A stretch of 64,000 nucleotides of DNA, from positions 62,001-126,000 of the forward strand of contig JAEZZA010000017.1 in NCBI GenBank assembly GCA_023442525.1, in the 5' to 3' direction. Positions 9,404 to 16,752 of this stretch are shown piece after piece. This stretch comes from Bacteroidota bacterium. Its GTDB lineage: Bacteria; Bacteroidota; Bacteroidia; Bacteroidales; UBA10428. Each line of letters begins with the position of its first letter. Positions within the stretch are counted from its first letter, which is position 1. A model generated the notes under the pieces. That model worked only from the letters and a program-made list of their open reading frames with translations. It did no database searches and was not told the DNA's origin. The translations under genes were made by a program, and so were the position numbers.

Positions 9404-10432
9404 TCAGTTGAGTTTGCGGGTACTGTCCCTTATTATCAGTTCGGTTTTTACAATTTCTGTCACAGGGGCAGAGGGTTCCGTCTCATTAATCCTGCGGATC
9501 AGTATTTCGGTTGCTTTTTTCCCGATCTGGAATCCATTCTGACTCACGGTAGTGAGTAAAGGATCGGTAATTGAAGATACCAGTCCGTCTGTAAAGCCTA
9601 CTATGGACACATCCTGGGGAACCCGTAGTCCCATTGATTTCAGGGTATTGAGCGTACCCACGGCGGTCATATCATTAACCGTAAAAATTGCATCAGGCCG
9701 ATTCGGCCTGGACATCAGATCACGGGATGTCTCCAGTGCTTTTTCATAAGAATCGCAAGGTATGATGATCTCATCATCCACATTGAGTCCGTTTTTTTCA
9801 AGTGCCGATATATAACCTCGTTTTCTCAGATAACTGATGCTCAGATGTTGCGGTCCTTCGAAATGCGCAATACGCCGGCAACCTGTTTGGATGAGATAAT
9901 CAACAGCGTTGAAAGCCCCTTCAAAATCGTCGACAATAACTTTGTCGGTAATGATTTCGTCGCAAGCCCGGTCGAAAAAAACAAGAGGTATATTATTGGA
10001 TTGCAGTTGTTTAAGATGTGAGAATTTTTTGGTGCCTTTGGCTACCGAAATCAAAACGCCATCGGCCCTGCTGTTCATAATCGATTGAAGATTCATCACC
10101 TCCCGTTCGTAGCTCTCGTTCGACTGGAAGAACATGACATTAAATCCCTGCGAAACAGCAGCGGCATCAATTCCGGAGATTACCGATGAAAAGAAATGAT
10201 GAACAATTTCAGGAATAACTACACCTAATATATTGGTACGTTGGTTTCTCAAACTTAATGCTATGGCATTAGGCTGATAATTCATTTTTTCCACCATCTC
10301 ACGTACCATTTTCTTGGTCTGCGGGCTGATATCAGGATGATCCTTCAGGGCCCTGGATATTGTAGATACCGAAACTCCCAATTCCCTTGCAACATCTTTG
10401 ATCGTAACCTGATGGTTTTTCATTTTGAACAA
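9404..10432 (-). CDS. LacI-family transcriptional regulator of the maltodextrin locus
   Basis: 342 residues from the ATG at 10432; an ATG at 10423 (MKNHQVTIKD) is equally possible. The N-terminal helix-turn-helix and hinge (VTIKDVARELGVSVSTISRALKDHP ... NYQPNAIALSLR) is followed by a periplasmic-binding-protein-like effector domain (LGVVIPEIVHHFFS, GVLIS, NDMTAVGTLNTL, SIVGFTDGL). It lies between the MFS-GH65-GH13 operon and the divergent susCDE operon, and CAAACGTTTG-type palindromes flank it on both sides. The effector is presumably maltose or a maltodextrin. This locus therefore has a LacI regulator where Bacteroides thetaiotaomicron uses the membrane sensor SusR. Operator position (see findings) fits activation at least as well as repression. 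Confidence 0.92.
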   Translation of the reverse strand: MFKMKNHQVTIKDVARELGVSVSTISRALKDHPDISPQTKKMVREMVEKMNYQPNAIALSLRNQRTNILGVVIPEIVHHFFSSVISGIDAAAVSQGFNVMFFQSNESYEREVMNLQSIMNSRADGVLISVAKGTKKFSHLKQLQSNNIPLVFFDRACDEIITDKVIVDDFEGAFNAVDYLIQTGCRRIAHFEGPQHLSISYLRKRGYISALEKNGLNVDDEIIIPCDSYEKALETSRDLMSRPNRPDAIFTVNDMTAVGTLNTLKSMGLRVPQDVSIVGFTDGLVSSITDPLLTTVSQNGFQIGKKATEILIRRINETEPSAPVTEIVKTELIIRDSTRKLN

Positions 10433-10483
10433 CTTATTCCAATTGTAAGTTTAATTAAAATAAAAACGATAAGCAAAAGTTTT

Positions 10484-10497
10484 CGCAAACGTTTGCG
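10484..10497. promoter_or_regulatory. LacI-family operator between the regulator gene and susC
   Basis: Perfect 14-bp palindrome CGCAAACGTTTGCG. An extra half-site GTTTGCG follows at 10503-10509, one helical turn or so further on. The site is about 52 bases upstream of the susC -33 element and 52 bp from the regulator start at 10432, so it could serve both divergent genes. Confidence 0.8.
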
Positions 10498-10539
10498 GTA
10501 TCGTTTGCGCTGATTTTCGGCTAATTCCGAAGATTTTTC

Positions 10540-10571
10540 TTTGGGTTATCGAAAATGAAAAACGAACTTTG
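10540..10571 (+). promoter_or_regulatory. Promoter of the susCDE operon
   Basis: A -33 TTTG (10540-10543) and a -7 box GAACTTTG (10564-10571, one mismatch to TAnnTTTG) are separated by exactly 20 nt, the same spacing as in the MFS promoter. Predicted 5' leader is about 105 nt before the ATG at 10684. Confidence 0.6.
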
Positions 10572-10683
10572 ATATGCGCTGAATCATTTATTATGAATTG
10601 GTTTACTGATTTTGGGAAATATCAGTAACAATCTGAAAGATTAAAAGCAAGAACTATTTAATAAATCTAAAAAACCACCAAGA

Positions 10684-13632
10684 ATGAATCTGAAAGCCTG
10701 TATTTTGCAGAAGGCGCTTCTCTGCATTTTCCTTTTTATACCCGGCCTGATATGGGCGCAGGGTGTAAGAGTAACCGGCAGGGTAGTTGATGCTGCTACA
10801 AATGAACCGTTGCCCGGTGTAAACATCCTTATTGAAGGAACTAACCAGGGGACGACTACTGATATTGACGGGAATTACACAATTCAGGTTCCCGGAACTC
10901 AATCAAAACTGGTGTACTCCTTTATTAGTTACAAGTCAACTACTGTGACTGTAGGAAATCAGAACTCTATTAATGTAAGTCTGGAACCGGACATCTCTGC
11001 ACTTGACGAGGTAATTATTATTGGTTACGGTACCCAGAAAAAGGTCGACAAAACCGGTGCGGTATCCCATATCACTTCCGAAGATCTGGGGCAGGGCGTT
11101 CTTACCGATCCTGTCCAGGGAATTCAGGGTAAAATAGCAGGGGTGCTGGTGACAAAAAAAGGAGGTGACCCAAACTCAGGATTTGCAGTCAGGATAAGAG
11201 GTGCCGCCGGTTTTGCTTCTGATACACAGCCATTATATGTTATTGACGGAGTGCCTAATGTTGACCCCACGACCTTAGCTCCCGAAGATATCGAAAGCTA
11301 TTCGGTTCTGAAGGATGCAGCCTCTGCCGCTATTTACGGCTCACAGGGTTCAAACGGTGTCATTCTGATTACTACTAAAAAAGGTACATCAGGTAAAGGT
11401 ACCGTGCAATTCAACGCGAAAATCTCCGCCGACCAGGTAGCAAAAAAACTCGATTTGCTAAGCGCGTCAGAATTAAGAAAATACGTTGACGACAACAACC
11501 TTAATTTCAATGACGGAGGCGCAGATGTCGACTGGCAGGACCAGGTATTCCGTACTGGTCTGACCCAGAACTACAATCTAAGCTATTCCGGAGGTACTGA
11601 ACGATCAACCTATTTTGCTTCCGTTACTCATTCCGATTGGCAGGGTGTGATGAAAGGAACTGAGAAGAAGCGTACCATCGGAAAAATTAATCTCACCCAT
11701 AAGGGTTTGAATGATAAGCTGACACTTTCGGGAAGCATTTCCGGATCATTCGAAGATAATGATTACGAAAATTATGACGGTTTTGATCGCGACGATATCA
11801 TTTATCAGGCAATATCGCATAACCCTACAGACCCTGTAAGGGACAGTACCGGAAGTTACTATAAAACTATCAGGGAATTCAATTATGAAAATCCGCTTTC
11901 CGTTATAAATGGTATCGATAACCTTCGTACCGCCAAAAGTTTTTTCGGGAATTTTAAGGCCGATCTTGAAATTATCAAAGACCTGGTAGCTTCGGCTAAT
12001 TTCGGGTACACTCTCGACGACCGGGAGAATTCGTACTTCAGGCCCAAGGGCAGTGTTTACGCATCTGCTGATAATGGTTTCGGAAGAAAGGAATTCAATA
12101 AGGAACAGCAAAAACTTTTTGAACTAACCGGCAATTACACCAAATCGCTTTCAAGTCATAATATTAATATGTTAGTTGGGTATTCCTGGCAGGGGACGAA
12201 TTACAACGGTTTTTTTGCACAGGCTGAAAATCCGCAATCCGACTTTCTGAAATATAATAGCCTTGGTTCATTTATCGATATTACAAGTTCAAGTATCGGA
12301 TCATGGGCGGGCGAATCCACTCTTATTGGGTTCTTCGGAAGGTTGCAGTATAATTTCGATTCGAAATACTATTTGGCAGCATCCATCCGACGTGACGGTT
12401 CATCCCGTTTTGGTGAAAACAATAAATGGGGCTGGTTCCCCACTGTTTCTGCCGGATGGAATATCGACAGGGAAGCATTTATGCAGAATATATCTGTATT
12501 TAATATTCTTAAACTTCGTGCAAGCTATGGCGTATCCGGTAATCAGAAGATCGGTGATTATCGCAGCAAGGTGGTTTTTGAACCATCGGGTACTGCTATA
12601 GATCCCGAAACAGGACAGTTAGTAACCACCTTTAGTCCGGCATGGAATGCAAATCCTGATTTAAAATGGGAAAGAACAACAGAAGTAAATGTAGGTATTG
12701 ATTTTGCAGTTTTGCGTAACCGGATCAGCGGAAGCATTGAAGTATATTCCAAAGTAACCGATGATCTCTTAGATGGTTATCCGGTACCTGTTCCCCCGAA
12801 CCTCGCACGTACTACCTATGCCAATAGTGGCAGCATGAGAAACAGAGGTGTCGAGCTATTTCTGCAGGCCTTTGTATTAGACAGGTCGAATCTGAGTTGG
12901 AAGACCTCAGTTAATGTGAGCCGGTTTAAAACAATAAATACAGACCTGGGAGAATTTGTTGAAGCATACAGGCAAAACGGATATCTGACAGGAAGGGGTT
13001 TAATCGGAGAACAGAATTTTGTCACGGGCAATCTTGATGGTGAGGAATTAGGTTCGTTTTACCTGCCAAAATACAGAGGCCTTTCAGATGACGGTTATTT
13101 CCTGTATGAATCAAATTCAGGTGGTGTAACTCGCGAACTATCCTCAGCCAAAAGGTTTATTGCCGGCAGTCCCGCACCTGATCTGGAAATTGGCTGGTCG
13201 AACTCATTTACATTCTTACGGAATTTTGATCTTGATTTTACATTCCGTTCCATAATCGGAAATGATGTTTACAATGCTACAAGGATGTTTTTTGACTATC
13301 CCGGTTTATTGCCCAGTCTGAACGCACTTCCTGATGCACTCGAATGGAAAGAAAAGGGCAGAGTCCAGGGTCCAACCATAGCAGATATATATGTTGAGGA
13401 TGGCTCTTTTGTGAGGTTAGATTATATATCACTGGGTTACAACTATATTCCGAAAGGAGGACTTATGAAGAGTCTGAAGATCAGTCTGTCATCAAATAAC
13501 CTGTTTGTACTTACAAATTATTCCGGTGTGGATCCTGAAACAAGTTACGAGGGACTGGCTTTTGGAATCGACCAGTACAATGTATATCCGAAGACCAGAA
13601 CAATTACACTGGGATTGACAGCAACATTTTAA
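10684..13632 (+). CDS. susC: SusC-family TonB-dependent outer-membrane receptor
   Basis: 982 residues. Signal peptide (MNLKACILQKALLCIFLFIPGLIWAQ), a CarboxypepD_reg-like domain (VTGRVVDAATNEPLPGVNILIEG), a TonB-box-like segment (DEVIIIGYGTQKKVD), a plug with the SusC signature (PLYVIDGVPN ... EDIESYSVLKDAASAAIYG ... GVILITTKKG) and a 22-strand beta-barrel ending in an aromatic residue. It imports maltooligosaccharides through the outer membrane, with SusD as the lid. SusD begins inside its stop codon (TAATG). Substrate assignment rests on the surrounding amylases and maltose phosphorylase. Confidence 0.96.
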   Translation: MNLKACILQKALLCIFLFIPGLIWAQGVRVTGRVVDAATNEPLPGVNILIEGTNQGTTTDIDGNYTIQVPGTQSKLVYSFISYKSTTVTVGNQNSINVSLEPDISALDEVIIIGYGTQKKVDKTGAVSHITSEDLGQGVLTDPVQGIQGKIAGVLVTKKGGDPNSGFAVRIRGAAGFASDTQPLYVIDGVPNVDPTTLAPEDIESYSVLKDAASAAIYGSQGSNGVILITTKKGTSGKGTVQFNAKISADQVAKKLDLLSASELRKYVDDNNLNFNDGGADVDWQDQVFRTGLTQNYNLSYSGGTERSTYFASVTHSDWQGVMKGTEKKRTIGKINLTHKGLNDKLTLSGSISGSFEDNDYENYDGFDRDDIIYQAISHNPTDPVRDSTGSYYKTIREFNYENPLSVINGIDNLRTAKSFFGNFKADLEIIKDLVASANFGYTLDDRENSYFRPKGSVYASADNGFGRKEFNKEQQKLFELTGNYTKSLSSHNINMLVGYSWQGTNYNGFFAQAENPQSDFLKYNSLGSFIDITSSSIGSWAGESTLIGFFGRLQYNFDSKYYLAASIRRDGSSRFGENNKWGWFPTVSAGWNIDREAFMQNISVFNILKLRASYGVSGNQKIGDYRSKVVFEPSGTAIDPETGQLVTTFSPAWNANPDLKWERTTEVNVGIDFAVLRNRISGSIEVYSKVTDDLLDGYPVPVPPNLARTTYANSGSMRNRGVELFLQAFVLDRSNLSWKTSVNVSRFKTINTDLGEFVEAYRQNGYLTGRGLIGEQNFVTGNLDGEELGSFYLPKYRGLSDDGYFLYESNSGGVTRELSSAKRFIAGSPAPDLEIGWSNSFTFLRNFDLDFTFRSIIGNDVYNATRMFFDYPGLLPSLNALPDALEWKEKGRVQGPTIADIYVEDGSFVRLDYISLGYNYIPKGGLMKSLKISLSSNNLFVLTNYSGVDPETSYEGLAFGIDQYNVYPKTRTITLGLTATF

Positions 13633-15152
13633 TGACTAAGAATATGAAAAACATATATATAATCGCAATATTCATTTCATTACTGGCCTTCAGTTGCTCA
13701 GATGTAGACGAGCAATTGTATGACAAGTTGCCGGAAGAAGTTTATCCTGAAAGTGATGCCCAGGTTGCCAGTATGACTGTTGATGCTTACGCTCAAATGC
13801 AGGATCTGGCAGATGATGCCGGCTGGTGGTTTTGGGCCCAGGAAGTTTCATCTGATGAACTGGTTTTTCCCACCCGTGATGCCGACTGGGATGACGGCGG
13901 GAAATGGCGTGTAATGTACCAGCACACCTGGAGCAATGACGTGGAAGGTGTAAACCGTATGTGGGACAAGTTGTTTGCCGGAGTAACACGAAGCAACCAG
14001 ATACTGGATATGCTCAAACAACTTCCCGAATCGGAAGCTATTGACACCAAGATTAAGGAGGTGGAGGTAATGCGTTCATTCTATTACTACCTCCTGATTG
14101 ACAATTACGGTGATGTGCCCTATCTGACCACTGCGATAGGCGTACCTGAACAGCCATTTAAGAACAGGCGTGCTGCAATCTTCGACAGCCTCACTACTCT
14201 TGTCGAAACCAATTATCCTGCATTGAAACCCATTAACAACAAGTTGATGGCAACGCGATATATGGCATTTGGATTGCTTGCCAAACTGTACCTCAATGCT
14301 CAGGTGTATACAGGTACGGCACAATGGGAAAAGGCGCAGCAGTATACCGATAGTGTTATAAATGCTCCTTTCTTTAGCCTGGATCCGACAGTAACCGGAC
14401 CGTTTTTGACCGACAATTCCAGTAATTCCGAAATTATCTTCTCAATCCCCTATGATGAGAATGATTTCACGGGATTCAGGATTCACATGCGTACGCTTCA
14501 TTACCAGTCGAACCTGACCTATGATATGAACGTGGGGCCATGGAACGGATGCGCCGTAACGTATCAGCATTTCCAGACTTATGCAGACAATGATCTGAGA
14601 AAATCTTCCTGGTTCTTATACGGACCACAGTTTACCAGTGCAGGTCATCCGATTATTGAATCCATTACCGGGGCTCCCCTGAATCTCAATCCTGAAATCC
14701 CTGCCGTACGCATGGATGCTACCTTCACACCCTCACAGATCCGGACAACAGGTGCACGAATTAAGAAATATGAAATTAAGAAAGGAGCCAAAGAAAATTT
14801 GAGCAATGACTTTCCGTTATTTCGTTTGTCGGATTTTTACCTGATGAAAGCTGAAATTGAAATAAGGCTTGGTAATAACGGCGATGAATGGATCAATCCG
14901 ATCAGGCAACGCGCCCAGGTAAGTCCTTTTAACAACGCAACTCTGGATGATGTTCTGGCAGAACGCGGCAGAGAATTGTTTGCCGAAGGTCACAGACGGC
15001 AGGACCTGATCCGGTTCGACAGGTTTACAAGGGCCTGGTGGGGGAAAGGTGATTCACAGGGCGGCAAGGCAGGCGATCCTGCGGTAAAAACTTTCCCGAT
15101 ACCCAAATGGGCAACGGATGCTAATCCGAACTTACTTGAAAATGCACAATAA
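13632..15152 (+). CDS. susD: SusD-family surface glycan-binding lipoprotein
   Basis: 506 residues (502 if the ATG at 13644 is used). Lipoprotein signal with Cys after LLAFS (FSCSDVDEQ). The RagB/SusD fold is recognisable from the TPR-rich helical body: NRMWDKLFAGVTRSNQILD, VMRSFYYYLLIDNYGDVPY, RYMAFGLLAKLYLNAQVY and the C-terminal LAERGRELFAEGHRRQDLIRF. It sits on SusC and delivers maltodextrin to it. The start overlaps the susC stop by one base, as expected for a co-translated pair. Confidence 0.96.
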   Translation: MTKNMKNIYIIAIFISLLAFSCSDVDEQLYDKLPEEVYPESDAQVASMTVDAYAQMQDLADDAGWWFWAQEVSSDELVFPTRDADWDDGGKWRVMYQHTWSNDVEGVNRMWDKLFAGVTRSNQILDMLKQLPESEAIDTKIKEVEVMRSFYYYLLIDNYGDVPYLTTAIGVPEQPFKNRRAAIFDSLTTLVETNYPALKPINNKLMATRYMAFGLLAKLYLNAQVYTGTAQWEKAQQYTDSVINAPFFSLDPTVTGPFLTDNSSNSEIIFSIPYDENDFTGFRIHMRTLHYQSNLTYDMNVGPWNGCAVTYQHFQTYADNDLRKSSWFLYGPQFTSAGHPIIESITGAPLNLNPEIPAVRMDATFTPSQIRTTGARIKKYEIKKGAKENLSNDFPLFRLSDFYLMKAEIEIRLGNNGDEWINPIRQRAQVSPFNNATLDDVLAERGRELFAEGHRRQDLIRFDRFTRAWWGKGDSQGGKAGDPAVKTFPIPKWATDANPNLLENAQ

Positions 15153-15180
15153 TTCCTATTATCTACTTAAAATTAATACC

Positions 15181-16674
15181 ATGAAGAGAAACATTTTTAA
15201 ATCGCTGCTTAAGTTGTCACTGCTGGCAGTCGCTATTCTTGTAGTATTCACATCTTGCAAAAAAGATGATGATGATCCTAAGCCTGATCCCATACTGGTT
15301 GAGGATGGTTTCTACGTTGTTGGTGCCGGAACAGCATTAACCGATCTTAATAGCAAAGGTATGATGAAGGTTACCCGTAACGAAGTAAATCAAACTGAGA
15401 GATCTTCACTTCTCGAGCTTTATATAGCTGTTAAGGGAGGATCCGAAGGATTCAATATCGTTGAAGTTTCGGGTGAAAACCAGATTACCTATGGTCCGGG
15501 TGCTGATTTTGCAGTAGTTCCCGAAGCCGAACGTATAACCGATGAACCTAAAGTTGATTTCTGGAGAGGTTCTTACGCTGAAACCGCTACCAAATTTACA
15601 GTTCCATCCGACGGTTTGTATCATGTGGTTATTGATACCGAACTTGAAATGGTAATTGTGGCCCCTGTACAATGGGGTATCATCGGTGCAGCCACTCCCA
15701 CAGGTTGGAGCAGCAGCACTCCTCTTCCCCAGGGTGCATTCAACCTGGAAAAAATAACCTTTGAAGCTGCTGAGGTTACTTTGTTGGAAAACGACTATAA
15801 ATTCCGTTATTCCGATGGCTGGAAGATATCATTGGATGAAACCTACGATAATGGTACAGCCACAGCCGGACTGAGAGTTAATACCAACTTCGGCGGAAGC
15901 GTGAGCAACCTGGTTCCGGGTGGTGATAACATTGCAAATGCCGAGTATGCCGTTTATAAAGTTACCATGACATGGGAACTTGGTAAGCCTACCACCGCTG
16001 CTGTTACCTTTGTAAAGGAAGGCGAACCGCTTCCTGAATATCCCGCACAGTTGTATATGATTGGTAGCGCTTTGAACACTGAAGATAGTGATGAAAATGG
16101 TACACCCGACGGATGGCAATGGGAACTCACCGATGTTCAGATGATACCCGTTCACAGTCATCCCGAACTATTCTGGAAAATTGTATGGCTGTATGAAGGT
16201 CAGGCACTGAAATTTGCCCCCGGAAGAGAATGGGTTGGTGATTTCGGTAAGGATGGTGAGCCCACTGACGGCGTATTTGCAAAAGGTTCACAGGATGTTC
16301 CTGTTCCTGAAGCTGGTTCGGGTTATTATATCGTAGTTGTAGACCTGGAAAACGAAACCATTGAGATCAATCCTGCTAAAGTATACGGCATTGGTGATGT
16401 ATTCGGCGGTTATGATGTAGGCGTTGAAGCCAACCTGTTTACCGTGGATAACACAAACATGGTGATTAAATTCACTGATGTTCCCAATGCAGGTGAACTT
16501 CGTATGTATGCTGCCGCTTCAACACTCGCTGCCGACTGGTGGCAGGCCGAATTTATCATACTTGACGGTAATATCGAATATCGTGGAACAGGTGACGATC
16601 AGGAACGTGTTGCCGTTACCGCCGGTCAGGATGTTACTTTGAATTTCATAGATGGTACAGGTGAAATCGAGTAG
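15181..16674 (+). CDS. SusE/SusF-like starch-binding surface lipoprotein
   Basis: 497 residues from the ATG at 15181, chosen because it starts the lipoprotein signal (MKRNIFKSLLKLSLLAVAIL...FTSC); the frame is open upstream but that region overlaps susD. The Cys is followed by KKDDDD, the acidic lipoprotein-export signal that sends Bacteroidota lipoproteins to the cell surface. The body is beta-rich with repeated SusE/F-like modules, each with a W-containing carbohydrate site (PTGWSSSTPLPQG; LYMIGSAL...DGWQWEL; GREWVGDFGKDGEP). It probably holds starch at the surface. SusE and SusF cannot be told apart here. Confidence 0.86.
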   Translation: MKRNIFKSLLKLSLLAVAILVVFTSCKKDDDDPKPDPILVEDGFYVVGAGTALTDLNSKGMMKVTRNEVNQTERSSLLELYIAVKGGSEGFNIVEVSGENQITYGPGADFAVVPEAERITDEPKVDFWRGSYAETATKFTVPSDGLYHVVIDTELEMVIVAPVQWGIIGAATPTGWSSSTPLPQGAFNLEKITFEAAEVTLLENDYKFRYSDGWKISLDETYDNGTATAGLRVNTNFGGSVSNLVPGGDNIANAEYAVYKVTMTWELGKPTTAAVTFVKEGEPLPEYPAQLYMIGSALNTEDSDENGTPDGWQWELTDVQMIPVHSHPELFWKIVWLYEGQALKFAPGREWVGDFGKDGEPTDGVFAKGSQDVPVPEAGSGYYIVVVDLENETIEINPAKVYGIGDVFGGYDVGVEANLFTVDNTNMVIKFTDVPNAGELRMYAAASTLAADWWQAEFIILDGNIEYRGTGDDQERVAVTAGQDVTLNFIDGTGEIE

Positions 16675-16705
16675 TCAGGGTTAATAGAGTTCCGGTTGTA
16701 ATGCA

Positions 16706-16738
16706 GCGACCCCGCGTTTCGCGCGGGGTCGCTTTTTT
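16706..16738 (+). terminator. Strong rho-independent terminator between the SusE-like gene and the surface amylase
   Basis: GCGACCCCGCG (16706-16716) pairs perfectly with CGCGGGGTCGC (16722-16732) around a 5-nt loop, followed by TTTTTT. It lies 32 bases after the SusE-like stop and only 14 bases before the amylase start codon, so it can cap the susCDE transcript and tune amylase expression by read-through. Confidence 0.93.
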
Positions 16739-16752
16739 AAAAACATCATCTT

